Assembly: GCA_001512865.1 (NCBI GenBank)
Contig: LFSY01000012.1
Coordinates: 3,141 to 36,932, forward strand
DNA from: Rikenellaceae bacterium DTU002
Lineage (GTDB): Bacteria; Bacteroidota; Bacteroidia; Bacteroidales; UBA932
Direction of reading: 5' to 3'
Length of the DNA stretch: 33,792 bases
A program made the translations under genes and the position numbers. The number at the start of each line of letters is the position of its first letter. Within the stretch, counting starts at the first letter, position 1. The notes below the pieces were generated by a model. It saw only the letters and a list, made by a program, of their open reading frames with translations. It searched no databases and was not told the origin of the DNA. Shown piece after piece: positions 8,580 to 16,785 of the stretch.

Positions 8580-8587
8580 CAAAGGTA
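8580..8587 (-). promoter_or_regulatory. -7 box of the polyprenyl synthase operon
   Basis: The minus strand reads TACCTTTG, a perfect TAnnTTTG match, ending four bases before the ATG at 8575. It argues against the upstream ATG at 8602, which would lie on the wrong side of the promoter. Confidence 0.65.
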
Positions 8588-8607
8588 GTCTTTTTTAAAC
8601 ATTTTCG

Positions 8608-8615
8608 TACCTTTG
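8608..8615 (+). promoter_or_regulatory. -7 box of rsgA
   Basis: TACCTTTG is a perfect TAnnTTTG match located 20 bases before the ATG at 8636. It lies 20 bases from the outward-facing box of the polyprenyl synthase operon, so two polymerases would compete for this 60-base intergenic region. Confidence 0.65.
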
Positions 8616-8635
8616 CACCCTTAAGCTCCGGATCA

Positions 8636-9601
8636 ATGGAACAGCAAGTCTTTCAGAATGCGACTGTTATCAAACAGACAGGGTCTCTCTACCGGCTTAC
8701 TTTTCTGCCCGGGTGGGAACCTTTCACGGCGATCCTGAGCGGCAGACTCAGATTGAAAGGTGACCACCTTACCAATCCCTTAGCCGTGGGAGACAGGGTA
8801 AACGGGTACTTGCAGGCGGCGGCCCGTCAAAATGACGCGGCTGTGATCACCGAAATCCTTCCCAGGAAGAATTACCTGATCCGGAAATCGGCCAATCTTT
8901 CACGTCAGGCCCATATCATCGCGGCCAACCTGGATTGGGCATACATCATCCTGAGTGCCACCGAGCCCCAGACCCCTTTTCCCTTCATTGACCGTTTCCT
9001 GGTTACCTGCCAGGCGTACCGTGTCCCTGCAACACTTGTCCTGAACAAGACGGACGAGCTGGACCTGGCAGACGGATACCGAAGCCAGGCGGCTCATTGC
9101 AGGAACATATACCAAAGGGCAGGATACGAAGTTCTGGAAGTCTCGGCAAGGACAGGTTTCGGAATGGACCTGCTGGCGGGCAAGCTGAAAGATAAAATAT
9201 CGCTGTTCTCAGGTATTTCCGGAGTAGGGAAATCAACGCTTGCAAACAAACTGGATCCTTCCCTGAACCTGAAGACCGCTTCCATTTCCTCGGCCCATCT
9301 CACAGGAAAACACACCACCACCTTTTACCAGATGCACCCCCTGGTTACAGGCGGGTATATCATTGACAGTCCGGGGATCAAAGGGTTCGGACTGCTGGAA
9401 ATGACAAAAGAAGAACTGTATCACTATTTTCCCGAGATCTTTGCCGCCTCGTCCTCGTGCCGCTTTAACGGCTGCCTGCATGCCGGAGAACCCGGCTGTG
9501 CCGTGAAGGAGGCTGTCCTGAAAGGAGTGGTCTCCACGGAGCGCTACGACAGTTATCTCAAGCTGTTGGATGATCCCGATGGCGGAAAATACCGTATCTG
9601 A
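8636..9601 (+). CDS. rsgA: Ribosome small subunit-dependent GTPase A
   Basis: This 321-residue late 30S-assembly GTPase has an N-terminal OB-fold (about 1-80), then the circularly permuted GTPase order typical of YjeQ/RsgA. NKTD (G4) is at 137-140, the P-loop GISGVGKST (G1) at 193-201 and DSPG (G3) at 244-247. The C-terminal zinc finger has the expected ligands C275, C280, H282 and C288 (C-x4-C-x-H-x5-C). The frame is open for over 1 kb upstream, but that part is antisense to the polyprenyl synthase and unrelated to RsgA. The start at 8636 gives the family's normal length and sits after the TACCTTTG box. The MATE transporter gene follows seven bases later and is probably co-transcribed. Confidence 0.95.
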   Translation: MEQQVFQNATVIKQTGSLYRLTFLPGWEPFTAILSGRLRLKGDHLTNPLAVGDRVNGYLQAAARQNDAAVITEILPRKNYLIRKSANLSRQAHIIAANLDWAYIILSATEPQTPFPFIDRFLVTCQAYRVPATLVLNKTDELDLADGYRSQAAHCRNIYQRAGYEVLEVSARTGFGMDLLAGKLKDKISLFSGISGVGKSTLANKLDPSLNLKTASISSAHLTGKHTTTFYQMHPLVTGGYIIDSPGIKGFGLLEMTKEELYHYFPEIFAASSSCRFNGCLHAGEPGCAVKEAVLKGVVSTERYDSYLKLLDDPDGGKYRI

Positions 9602-9608
9602 ACCTTTT

Positions 9609-10919
9609 ATGAAATCAAAAACCCTTAACCGGCAGATCCTCGACCTGGCCCTTCCCAGTATATTGGCGGGCATTACAATCCCTCTTGTTGGAATGGCAGA
9701 TACGGCCATATCAGGACGCCTTGGCTCGGCGACCGCCATCGGCGGCATTGCCATAGGATCCACTTTATTTGATCTTTTATACTGGAATTTCGGATTCCTG
9801 CGAATCGGGACTGCCGGCCTTACGGCTCAGGCATTTGGGAGGGGGGATAAGGCCGAGATGGTAAGAACGGGGCTGCAGGGCCTGGCGGTAGCCCTCGGAT
9901 TTTCCCTGGTGCTGTTGCTTATACAATGGCCCTTCGCACAGGTCATTCTCTGGCTTTCGCCTTCTTCTGCCGAGGTGGAGGCCCTGGCCAGGGAATATTT
10001 TTTTATCAGGATCTGGGCCGCTCCGGCGGTACTCGCCCTGTTTGTCTTCAGGGGATGGTTCATAGGCATGCAGAACACCGTTGCCTCGATGGTCATGGAT
10101 GTTGTGATCAACGTTTCGAACATCGGGCTGAGCATCTATCTGGCCCTATCCCTGGGAATGGGGCTCCGGGGGATCGCCCTGGGAACGGTGGCAGCCCAGT
10201 ATATCGGAATCTTGTGCGGTTTGGTCCTTCTGCTGATCTCCTACCGGAACATGAGCCGGTACGTTTCCCTTGGATCAGTTTTCAGAAAGGACGGCTGGAA
10301 ACGGTATTTCTCCCTGAGCGGGAACCTGTTCATCCGTTCAGTCTGTATGCTTTTGATCTATACCGGTTTCACTTTTCTGGCGGCCAAATACGGAGACACG
10401 TTGCTCGCGGTCGCGACCATCATGATGAAACTGCTGCTGCTGTTTGCCTATTTTGTGGACGGTTTTGCCTATGCCGGAGAAGCCCTGACCGGGAAATTTA
10501 TTGGGGCTGGCAACAAACTCTTGCTCATGCGTTCGGTGAAGCTGCTGTTTGTATGGAGCGCTGTGGTGGGGATCGTTTCCACCTTCCTCTATATAATTGG
10601 AGATCAGTGGCTCCTGAGGCTGATGACAACGACGCCCGAGGTTATCCGGGCGGCTCAGCCGTTCCTCCCATGGCTCTACAGCATGCCGCTTATTTCCTGC
10701 CTGACTTTTATGTGGGACGGAATTTTCATTGGAGCCACGGCAGGAAAGGCATTACGAAATACCATGATCATATCGGTAGTGGCATTCTATGCCGCTTACA
10801 TGATCACGGAAGGTCAAATCGGGATCCAGTCGCTGTGGGTGGGATATGCAGCTCACCTGGTGGCAAGATCTGCCGCCCAGACGCTGATGGCCCGCAAACA
10901 TGTTTTCAACGCAATCTAA
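9609..10919 (+). CDS. MATE family efflux transporter (DinF-like)
   Basis: This 436-residue integral membrane protein has about twelve hydrophobic segments. The N-terminal motif GMADTAISGRLG at 28-39 is the hallmark of the DinF branch of MATE transporters, which export cationic or organic compounds in exchange for protons or sodium ions. The substrate cannot be inferred. The start at 9609 (MKSKTLNRQILDLALPS) fits the family. An in-frame ATG at 9579 would add ten residues and overlap rsgA. The gene begins seven bases after the rsgA stop, so the two likely share a transcript although their functions are unrelated. Its stop is three bases from the stop of the convergent bactofilin gene, with no hairpin terminator between them. 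Confidence 0.93.
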   Translation: MKSKTLNRQILDLALPSILAGITIPLVGMADTAISGRLGSATAIGGIAIGSTLFDLLYWNFGFLRIGTAGLTAQAFGRGDKAEMVRTGLQGLAVALGFSLVLLLIQWPFAQVILWLSPSSAEVEALAREYFFIRIWAAPAVLALFVFRGWFIGMQNTVASMVMDVVINVSNIGLSIYLALSLGMGLRGIALGTVAAQYIGILCGLVLLLISYRNMSRYVSLGSVFRKDGWKRYFSLSGNLFIRSVCMLLIYTGFTFLAAKYGDTLLAVATIMMKLLLLFAYFVDGFAYAGEALTGKFIGAGNKLLLMRSVKLLFVWSAVVGIVSTFLYIIGDQWLLRLMTTTPEVIRAAQPFLPWLYSMPLISCLTFMWDGIFIGATAGKALRNTMIISVVAFYAAYMITEGQIGIQSLWVGYAAHLVARSAAQTLMARKHVFNAI

Positions 10920-10922
10920 AAG

Positions 10923-11360
10923 CTACTTTTTTTCGGGAATCCTGGTCTCGGGTCCGCCTGCCGAAGCAGGGAGCGAGTGAGAAATCACTTTCTTGTCGTT
11001 GTTTTTAGACAATTCCGGAGATATGATCTGACCGCTTATGCGCACAGAAGGTTCTATGGATAGCTGATCGGAATGCAATTCTCCCGTAAATACGCATTTA
11101 TCCCTCAGGGAGGCAAGTTCGCTTACCTTTAAAACACCATCAAAACTTCCGCTAACGTCAACGCTTTTACAGTCCACTTCTCCCACACATTTTCCGGTCT
11201 CTCCTATAACCAGTTTTCCTTCTGTCTTGATCTTCCCTTCCAGGTATCCGTCTATACGAATGTCATGTTGGGTTTCAATGTTGCCAATGATCTTAGTGTT
11301 CCCGCAAATACGGGTTACGTTGTTCATCTGTGATGAGCCGCTCTCTTTGTCTAGTGCCAT
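10923..11360 (-). CDS. Bactofilin (polymer-forming cytoskeletal protein)
   Basis: This 145-residue protein has a central beta-helix domain (about 14-115) made of short repeated turns with regularly spaced glycines and valines (GNTKIIGNIET, DGYLEGKIK, GSFDGVL, FTGELHS, RISGQII). That is the bactofilin (DUF583) pattern. Bactofilins self-assemble without nucleotide into filaments that anchor cell-wall enzymes and affect shape. The C-terminal 30 residues are hydrophilic and probably disordered. The start at 11360 (MALDKES) is chosen over 11393 because the family rarely has the extra N-terminal hydrophobic residues, though both are possible. The gene follows the S41 protease gene by 35 bases on the same strand. 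It may also have its own promoter, since a TATATTTA box lies 21 bases upstream. Confidence 0.9.
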   Translation of the reverse strand: MALDKESGSSQMNNVTRICGNTKIIGNIETQHDIRIDGYLEGKIKTEGKLVIGETGKCVGEVDCKSVDVSGSFDGVLKVSELASLRDKCVFTGELHSDQLSIEPSVRISGQIISPELSKNNDKKVISHSLPASAGGPETRIPEKK

Positions 11361-11381
11361 TATCGTTTTTCTATTACCGGG

Positions 11382-11389
11382 TAAATATA
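11382..11389 (-). promoter_or_regulatory. Possible -7 box of the bactofilin gene
   Basis: The minus strand reads TATATTTA, one base off TAnnTTTG, ending 21 bases before the ATG at 11360. It would let bactofilin be expressed independently of the upstream S41 protease gene. A box within AT-rich spacer is weak evidence by itself. Confidence 0.35.
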
Positions 11390-11395
11390 ACATTA

Positions 11396-12955
11396 TTATT
11401 GATTTGTCTTCAATATTGACATTGCTTTTTCCAATTGCAGATCATCGCGTATCATGCTTCTCAGGCGGCCTTCCTGCAGGTAATAACGGCTACAGATCTC
11501 TTCTTCCAGGAGGGGCTGGATTTCCTTGCGGTAATGCATCAGGTCCGTGGCCTTATCTGCATGCAGGCGTTCCTGCAATGCCTGGATCTCCTTTTCAAGC
11601 AATTCTTCGTATCCTTCTGCTTTTGCTGTCCGGCTAAAAGATTCAAGCAGGATCTCGGTGGCACTGCGGTCATCAAATTCCTTACCCGAAGTTTCCTTAA
11701 CGAAATCGGCATACTCTTCATCCGAAATATAAAACATTCCGGCTTGCGGGATGGTTCTGTTACGGGTGAAATAGCGCAGGGAATACTCATGCAGGTAGTC
11801 CCTGGCCACCAACTCCATCGCTATGCGGCTGTACATGGGAAGCGACACCACGGAATCGGGAACGATCCCTCCGTTCTCGTTCCTTTCAGGCGTTCCGTCC
11901 CCGTTACGTCTGCCGTAATCCAGGGACTGTACGCACCGTCCGCTGGGGATGTAATATTTTGCGGTCGTGATCTTCAGGTTGGCATTATAGCTCAGGGGCC
12001 GGATGGTTTGTACCAAACCTTTGCCAAAGGTTTTTTCTCCCACGATCACCCCCCTTTTCAGATCCTGTATAGCTCCGGCAACGATCTCGGAAGAAGATGC
12101 CGAACCCCTGTTCACCAGAACGACCAGGGGCGTTTCGGTATCGAGCGGTTCTTCTTTGGTGTAGTGTTCCACATCAAAACGCTCCTGGCGTCCTCTTGCC
12201 GAAACCACCATGGTGTTGCGGGGCAGGAAAACCGACAGCAGTTTTACCGCCTCGTCCATCAGTCCGCCGCCGTTACCTCTCAGGTCCAGGACAATGCCCC
12301 TGACCGGATGATCGTTCTTCATATCTTTAAGGGCCTTCCTCACATCGGCGGCTCCACCCTGTGTAAATCCCGTCATTCGGATATAGGCAACGCTGTCGGG
12401 GAGCATGCATGCCAGGCCGACGTCAGAGATGTGCACCTTCTCTCTGATAACCCTGATGGTGACGGTATCACCGCCCATCAGGCGCTGCACCAAAAAATCC
12501 ACCCCGGTCCCCGGGCTCCCTTTCATACGCGAACTGCATTCATCGGCACTCAGGTCCATGACGGATTCCCCGTCAATGGCCAGGATCACGTCTCCGGCAA
12601 TAAGGCCAGCCCTTACGGCGGGCGAACCGGCATAAGGTTCAGAGACAAGCACTCCTTCTCCGGGACGTTTTTTGATCAGAGCCCCAACCCCTCCGTAACT
12701 TCCGGTGGTCATCATTTCAATGGACTCATTGTCTTCTTCGGGGATAAATTCGGTATAGGGGTCCATGGTGGACAGCATCGCTTCAATCCCGGTGTACACC
12801 AATTGATCCATAGCCACTGAATCGACGTAATACAGCGATATCTCACGCAACAGTGAATGAAAGATGTCCAGACTTTTTGAAGTATTGAATTCGGCACTCT
12901 GGGCTTGGAGCAACAGGGGCATGAAGAGGGCCGGGAGAATTGCTTTGAGTCTCAT
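11396..12955 (-). CDS. S41 family C-terminal processing protease
   Basis: This 519-residue periplasmic protease of the CtpA/Prc type begins with a signal peptide (about 1-18, MRLKAILPALFMPLLLQAQ). A PDZ domain follows at about 85-170 (YGGVGALI, AGLIAGDVILAIDGESV), then the peptidase core. The catalytic pair is Ser287 in NRGSASSSEIVAGA and Lys312 in GEKTFGKGLVQ, with Gln316 nearby. The C-terminal charged helical region is typical of Bacteroidota homologues. It degrades or trims periplasmic proteins from their C-termini, often affecting cell-wall enzymes. The start at 12955 is set by the signal peptide. Bactofilin lies 35 bases downstream on the same strand. A protease/cytoskeleton pairing is suggestive for wall remodelling but is unproven. 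Confidence 0.94.
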   Translation of the reverse strand: MRLKAILPALFMPLLLQAQSAEFNTSKSLDIFHSLLREISLYYVDSVAMDQLVYTGIEAMLSTMDPYTEFIPEEDNESIEMMTTGSYGGVGALIKKRPGEGVLVSEPYAGSPAVRAGLIAGDVILAIDGESVMDLSADECSSRMKGSPGTGVDFLVQRLMGGDTVTIRVIREKVHISDVGLACMLPDSVAYIRMTGFTQGGAADVRKALKDMKNDHPVRGIVLDLRGNGGGLMDEAVKLLSVFLPRNTMVVSARGRQERFDVEHYTKEEPLDTETPLVVLVNRGSASSSEIVAGAIQDLKRGVIVGEKTFGKGLVQTIRPLSYNANLKITTAKYYIPSGRCVQSLDYGRRNGDGTPERNENGGIVPDSVVSLPMYSRIAMELVARDYLHEYSLRYFTRNRTIPQAGMFYISDEEYADFVKETSGKEFDDRSATEILLESFSRTAKAEGYEELLEKEIQALQERLHADKATDLMHYRKEIQPLLEEEICSRYYLQEGRLRSMIRDDLQLEKAMSILKTNQ

Positions 12956-12976
12956 TTCAGCGGGTTCTAATTCGGA

Positions 12977-12984
12977 CAAATTTA
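12977..12984 (-). promoter_or_regulatory. -7 box of the S41 protease gene
   Basis: The minus strand reads TAAATTTG, a full TAnnTTTG match, ending 21 bases before the ATG at 12955. It is divergent from the rdgB box within a 53-base intergenic region. Confidence 0.5.
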
Positions 12985-12997
12985 CTAAAATTCTTCA

Positions 12998-13005
12998 TAT
13001 CTTTG
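12998..13005 (+). promoter_or_regulatory. -7 box of rdgB
   Basis: TATCTTTG is a full TAnnTTTG match and ends only three bases before the ATG at 13009. This is the shortest such distance in the window. The protein's conserved N-terminus starts right at that ATG, so a leaderless mRNA is the simplest reading. Confidence 0.65.
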
Positions 13006-13008
13006 CAT

Positions 13009-13578
13009 ATGAATTTGTTGTTTGCAACAGCCAACGCGCACAAGTGTCAGGAAGCACGAACCATTCTGGGTTCTTCCATATCAATAATTATGCCGTCATC
13101 CATGGGGTTCACCGCAGAGATCCCCGAAACGGGACTGACCCTGGAAGAAAACGCCCTGCAAAAAGCCCTTTTTATATGGAACACGTTCCATCTTCCCTGC
13201 TTTGCCGATGACACAGGCCTGGAAGTAGATGGTCTCGACGGAGCCCCCGGCGTTTTTTCGGCACGTTATGCGGGTCCGTCGTGTACTCCTGCCGACAATG
13301 TGCGGAAATTGCTGGAAGAAATGAAAGACATGAAAGACAGGACGGCACGCTTTCGTTGTGTCATAGCCCTTATCCGTAGAGGTGAACCGGTCTTGTTCCA
13401 GGGAATCGTCCAGGGGTCGATCCTGTATGAACCTGTGGGAACGGGCGGCTTCGGATACGATCCGGTATTTCGGCCCGAAGGATATGACACATCGTTTGCT
13501 CAGATGACCGAAAAAGAAAAAAACCACATATCCCACAGAAAAAGGGCACTGGAAATAATGGCCCTTCAGTTCACATGA
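13009..13578 (+). CDS. rdgB: Non-canonical purine NTP diphosphatase (HAM1/RdgB family)
   Basis: This 189-residue enzyme hydrolyses dITP, ITP and XTP to monophosphates, keeping deaminated purines out of DNA and RNA. Family motifs are present in order: LLFATANAHKCQEA at 3-16 (substrate lysine region), ETGLTLEENALQKA at 40-53, FADDTGLEVDGLDGAPGVFSARYAG at about 65-89 (metal-binding aspartates), GGFGYDPVF near 145 and HISHRKRAL near the C-terminus. The ATG at 13009 matches the conserved start. A TTG two codons earlier lies inside the promoter box and is rejected. The stop overlaps the recO start by four bases (ATGA), suggesting translational coupling between two genome-maintenance genes. Confidence 0.95.
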   Translation: MNLLFATANAHKCQEARTILGSSISIIMPSSMGFTAEIPETGLTLEENALQKALFIWNTFHLPCFADDTGLEVDGLDGAPGVFSARYAGPSCTPADNVRKLLEEMKDMKDRTARFRCVIALIRRGEPVLFQGIVQGSILYEPVGTGGFGYDPVFRPEGYDTSFAQMTEKEKNHISHRKRALEIMALQFT

Positions 13579-14303
13579 TTACGCCCCTGAAACTGATAGT
13601 CCTCAATACCCGGCCATACAGAGAAACAAGTCTGCTGGTAAACGCCTATACTGACATATGGGGTCGCGCGGATTTTATTGTCAGGGGAATACGGACTGCA
13701 CGCAACAAGGCTGCAGCGGCCATGTTCCATCCGCTTAGCATTCTGGATACACGCACATACTACCATGAAAAAAAAGACCTCAACCAGCTGAAGGAGTACC
13801 AGAAAATATACCTGCTGGACGGATTGTGTTCAGATGTACGCAAAAGCAGTGTGGGTTTGTTCATAGGGGAATTGTTGTACAAGACGGTAAGAGAATCGGA
13901 AGAAAACAGGGCCTTGTTCGGATTTGTGGCAGATACCATCCTGGAGCTCGACCGGGCAGGAGTGGAGCTGGCGGACCTGCATCTGTATTTCGCTGCCCGT
14001 CTTTGCCGATACCTGGGATATGCTCCTGACCTATCTGCTCCTGCACAGAAAAATATATTCTTCGACATAAAAGGAGCCTGTTTCAGGGATACGCCAGACA
14101 CTTCATACGGGGCTTTTGATCTGGATGCCTCCCGGTTGTTCCGGCAAATCCTCACCTGTCCTCCGGGCGAAGCGACTCCCCTCCAATGCTCGGGGACAAA
14201 ACGTCATCATTTCCTGAACTGCCTCATGAATTATTACGGGTATCATATGGGGAAAACACCCGATATCAGGTCCGTGGACATATTACATCAGGTTTTTCTT
14301 TAG
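13575..14303 (+). CDS. recO: DNA repair protein RecO
   Basis: This 242-residue protein has the RecO layout. An N-terminal OB-fold (about 1-78, LKLIVLNTRPYRETSLLVNAYTDIWGRADFIVRG) is followed by a helical C-terminal domain (LFIGELLYKTVRE, LADLHLYFAARLCRYLGY). RecO works with RecR and RecF in loading RecA on gapped DNA and in strand annealing. The C-terminal zinc-binding cysteines of some homologues are not evident here, as in many Bacteroidota RecO proteins. The ATG overlaps the rdgB stop in ATGA. The next gene starts 15 bases later but has its own promoter box, which lies directly after the recO stop. Confidence 0.9.
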   Translation: MITPLKLIVLNTRPYRETSLLVNAYTDIWGRADFIVRGIRTARNKAAAAMFHPLSILDTRTYYHEKKDLNQLKEYQKIYLLDGLCSDVRKSSVGLFIGELLYKTVRESEENRALFGFVADTILELDRAGVELADLHLYFAARLCRYLGYAPDLSAPAQKNIFFDIKGACFRDTPDTSYGAFDLDASRLFRQILTCPPGEATPLQCSGTKRHHFLNCLMNYYGYHMGKTPDIRSVDILHQVFL

Positions 14304-14311
14304 TAACTTTG
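14304..14311 (+). promoter_or_regulatory. -7 box of the GH3-family gene
   Basis: TAACTTTG is a full TAnnTTTG match starting at the base after the recO stop and ending seven bases before the ATG at 14319. It suggests that the GH3-LuxE pair forms its own transcription unit. Confidence 0.6.
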
Positions 14312-14318
14312 CACCTCC

Positions 14319-15851
14319 ATGTCATTGATCAACGCAGTTTACAGATTATATAACAGAAGACTTCTGACAGAGCTTGACCTTTCCTCGGAGGACCCTTTCC
14401 CCTTCCAGGAAGCGACCTTTCGTTACCTCACCTCCCGTGGAGCCGGAACTGTTTTCGGGGAAAAATACAAAATGGGAGAGATCCGTGATATTGAAACCTT
14501 TCGCCAAAGGATCCCCCTCCATGATTACAACAGTCTGGAACCCTACATACAAAACATTCTCAAGGGGGCACAGAATGTCCTTTGGGACAGGCCTGTTTCC
14601 TGGTTTGCCCTTTCCAGCGGCACTTCTTCTTCCCGGTCCAAGTTCATTCCAATGAACATGGAAAATCTTCAGTTCTGCCACTACAAGGGAATGCTCACCA
14701 TCCTTTCCAGCTACGTCAGAACCTTTCCCTCTTCGCGTCTTTTCAGGGGAAAATCCCTTACCCTGGGCGGGAACCGGCACATAGACAAAAGCGTGGACAC
14801 CAATTGTTGTTACGGCGATCTGTCTGCCTTCCTCCTGATAAACACGCCCCTTATAGCACGGACGTTCACCACTCCTCCCAAAAAAACCGGCCTGATCCCC
14901 GATTTTGAGTACAAGGTCGAACAGGTAAGCAAGCTGATTGCCCGTCAGAACCTGGTAAGCTTTTCGGGTGTTCCCTCATGGAACCTTATCCTGATGCGCA
15001 AGGTACTTGAGCAAACCGGAAAAAGAAACCTGCACGAACTATGGCCGCACATGGAGCTGTTTATGCACGGAGGTGTTAATTTTGAACCTTACCGGGTCCA
15101 TTACAAAGCGTTATTCCCCTCCCCGGGTATGCATTACCTGGAAACATACAACGCTTCTGAAGGATTCTTTGCCTTCCAGACAGACCTGAACGATCCGGGA
15201 CTTCAATTGCTCCCCAACGTAAGTGTCTTCTATGAGTTTATTCCGCTTGAAAAACTGCAGGCGGCAGAGAACGGAACATTTACAGATTTCCTGACCATGG
15301 CGGATGTGGAAACAAACAAGCCGTATGCTATGGTAATATCTACCAATTCGGGCCTATGGCGGTATCTGATCGGAGATACGGTCCGGTTCACACAGCTTTA
15401 TCCGCACAAGATCCGGATCATCGGACGCACCAAGTTGTTTATAAACACGTTCGGAGAAGAACTGATGATAGAAAATGCAGAACGGGCCCTGTCCAGAACC
15501 TGCGACCTTACCGGAACCAGTGTGCATGAATATACGGTAGCTCCCGTATTTATGGACACCCGCAGGAAAGGGGCTCATCAATGGCTTATTGAATTTGAAA
15601 CCATGCCACAGGACCTGAAAACCTTTACGGAGATCCTGGATAAGGAACTTATGCAGGTGAATTCAGATTATGAAGCCAAGCGTCTTCATACCGGGACCAT
15701 GGACCCGCCCCGTATAGAACCCATGAAAAAAGGATGTTTTTACCGGTGGATGGCCCTGAATGACAAATTGGGAGGACAAAGCAAGGTGCCGCGTCTCTGG
15801 AATAACAGGGATTATGTGGAAGACCTGCTCGGGATCAATGAAAGCTTGTGA
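14319..15851 (+). CDS. GH3-family acyl-adenylating enzyme
   Basis: This 510-residue protein resembles plant GH3 (auxin/jasmonate-amino acid synthetase) proteins, a branch of the ANL adenylating superfamily. The nucleotide-binding loop FALSSGTSSSRSKFIP lies at about 96-111. A middle motif HGGVNFEPY, the YNASEGFFAFQ region and the GLWRYLIGDTVRF motif are also present. GH3 enzymes adenylate a carboxylate and then transfer it to an amine, often an amino acid. The substrates of bacterial members are largely unknown. The start at 14319 is preceded by a TAACTTTG box. Its stop overlaps the following LuxE-family gene by 14 bases, so the two adenylating enzymes are very likely co-translated. I see no carrier-protein or reductase gene beside them. 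Confidence 0.9.
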   Translation: MSLINAVYRLYNRRLLTELDLSSEDPFPFQEATFRYLTSRGAGTVFGEKYKMGEIRDIETFRQRIPLHDYNSLEPYIQNILKGAQNVLWDRPVSWFALSSGTSSSRSKFIPMNMENLQFCHYKGMLTILSSYVRTFPSSRLFRGKSLTLGGNRHIDKSVDTNCCYGDLSAFLLINTPLIARTFTTPPKKTGLIPDFEYKVEQVSKLIARQNLVSFSGVPSWNLILMRKVLEQTGKRNLHELWPHMELFMHGGVNFEPYRVHYKALFPSPGMHYLETYNASEGFFAFQTDLNDPGLQLLPNVSVFYEFIPLEKLQAAENGTFTDFLTMADVETNKPYAMVISTNSGLWRYLIGDTVRFTQLYPHKIRIIGRTKLFINTFGEELMIENAERALSRTCDLTGTSVHEYTVAPVFMDTRRKGAHQWLIEFETMPQDLKTFTEILDKELMQVNSDYEAKRLHTGTMDPPRIEPMKKGCFYRWMALNDKLGGQSKVPRLWNNRDYVEDLLGINESL

Positions 15852-16785
15852 TATTATAGAAACGTTCCGCTACCAGGCAACGCATACGGCTGTATATGCC
15901 CGTTACCTGGAACTGCTGGGTGTTGATCCGCAGCAGGTTGAAATCCCGGAGAACATTCCTTTCCTCCCTATACGGTTTTTCAAAACACATCACATATACA
16001 ACCTGCCGGGTCAGCCACAGCATATCTTTACAAGTTCAGCCACTACGGGCATGGTCCCTTCCCGTCATCCGGTGGACAGCCTGGCACGCTACGGAAAAAA
16101 CGTGCTGGACATTTTCCGCTTTTTTTACGGGGAACCCGGCGATTATACCATCCTTGCCCTGCTTCCTTCATACCTGGAAAGAACGGGATCATCGCTGGTT
16201 TACATGATGAAAGAACTGATGGAGCGAAGCAGCGGAAAGGCAGACGGATTTTATTTATACGACCGGAAAGCTTTATACCTCCGACTCCTGGACCTGGCCC
16301 GGGCAAACCGTCCGGTCTGGCTTCTGGGTGTGAGCTTTGCCCTTTTGGATTTTTCAGCGGAATATACGGTCCGCCATCCCGGGCTGATCGTTGTGGAAAC
16401 AGGCGGAATGAAAGGAAGGGGCGACGAATTGTCACGTGAGGAACTGCACGGCCGGATCAGTAAAGGATTTCCTGAAAGTCAGATTCACAGTGAATACGGA
16501 ATGGCCGAATTGTTCTCTCAGGCATACGCTTGCGGGAATGACCCGTTTTTCAGGTGTCCTCCCTGCATGCAGATCCTGATCAGGAACCTGCAGGACCCGT
16601 TCCTGCTACAGCCCCATGGTGCCCGTGGGGGCATAAACATCATTGACCTGGCCAACAGCCATTCCTGTTCCTTCCTGGAAACGGAAGACCTGGGCTGCCG
16701 TTTGTCCGACGGCCGCTTCCAGGTCCTTGGAAGAATCCCCGACACTGAACGGCGGGGATGTAACATGCTTATTGATAAGCCTTAA
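15838..16785 (+). CDS. LuxE/acyl-protein synthetase family enzyme
   Basis: This 315-residue protein is related to the N-terminal adenylating portion of LuxE-type acyl-protein synthetases. The motif PIRFFKTHHIY is followed by FTSSATTGMVPSRHPV (the SSGTTG-like ATP loop, about 60-75). Later come VETGGMKGRGDELSREELHGRI and SEYGMAELFSQAYA (about 219-234), which match the adenylate-forming core. A short C-terminal segment contains ETEDLGCRLSDGRFQVLGR. LuxE activates a fatty acid as acyl-AMP and passes it to a protein thiol. Whether this enzyme does the same is inferred. The ATG at 15838 overlaps the GH3 gene by 14 bases. The 3' end overlaps the convergent DUF2723 gene by 17 bases. Confidence 0.85.
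   Translation: MKACDIIETFRYQATHTAVYARYLELLGVDPQQVEIPENIPFLPIRFFKTHHIYNLPGQPQHIFTSSATTGMVPSRHPVDSLARYGKNVLDIFRFFYGEPGDYTILALLPSYLERTGSSLVYMMKELMERSSGKADGFYLYDRKALYLRLLDLARANRPVWLLGVSFALLDFSAEYTVRHPGLIVVETGGMKGRGDELSREELHGRISKGFPESQIHSEYGMAELFSQAYACGNDPFFRCPPCMQILIRNLQDPFLLQPHGARGGINIIDLANSHSCSFLETEDLGCRLSDGRFQVLGRIPDTERRGCNMLIDKP

Noticed and set aside
7550-8635. Long upstream extension of the rsgA frame, opposite the polyprenyl synthase
   Set aside because: The extra 362 residues show no domain and are antisense to a clear prenyl synthase. RsgA length and the promoter box fix the start at 8636.
9926-11008. 360-codon frame inside the MATE gene
   Set aside because: Composition is arginine- and glycine-rich without motifs. 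It lies in another frame of a clear transporter gene and runs into bactofilin.
11435-12820. 461-codon plus-strand frame opposite the S41 protease
   Set aside because: It is cysteine- and histidine-rich with no family pattern, and the minus strand encodes a complete protease with its catalytic pair. It is a codon-bias shadow.
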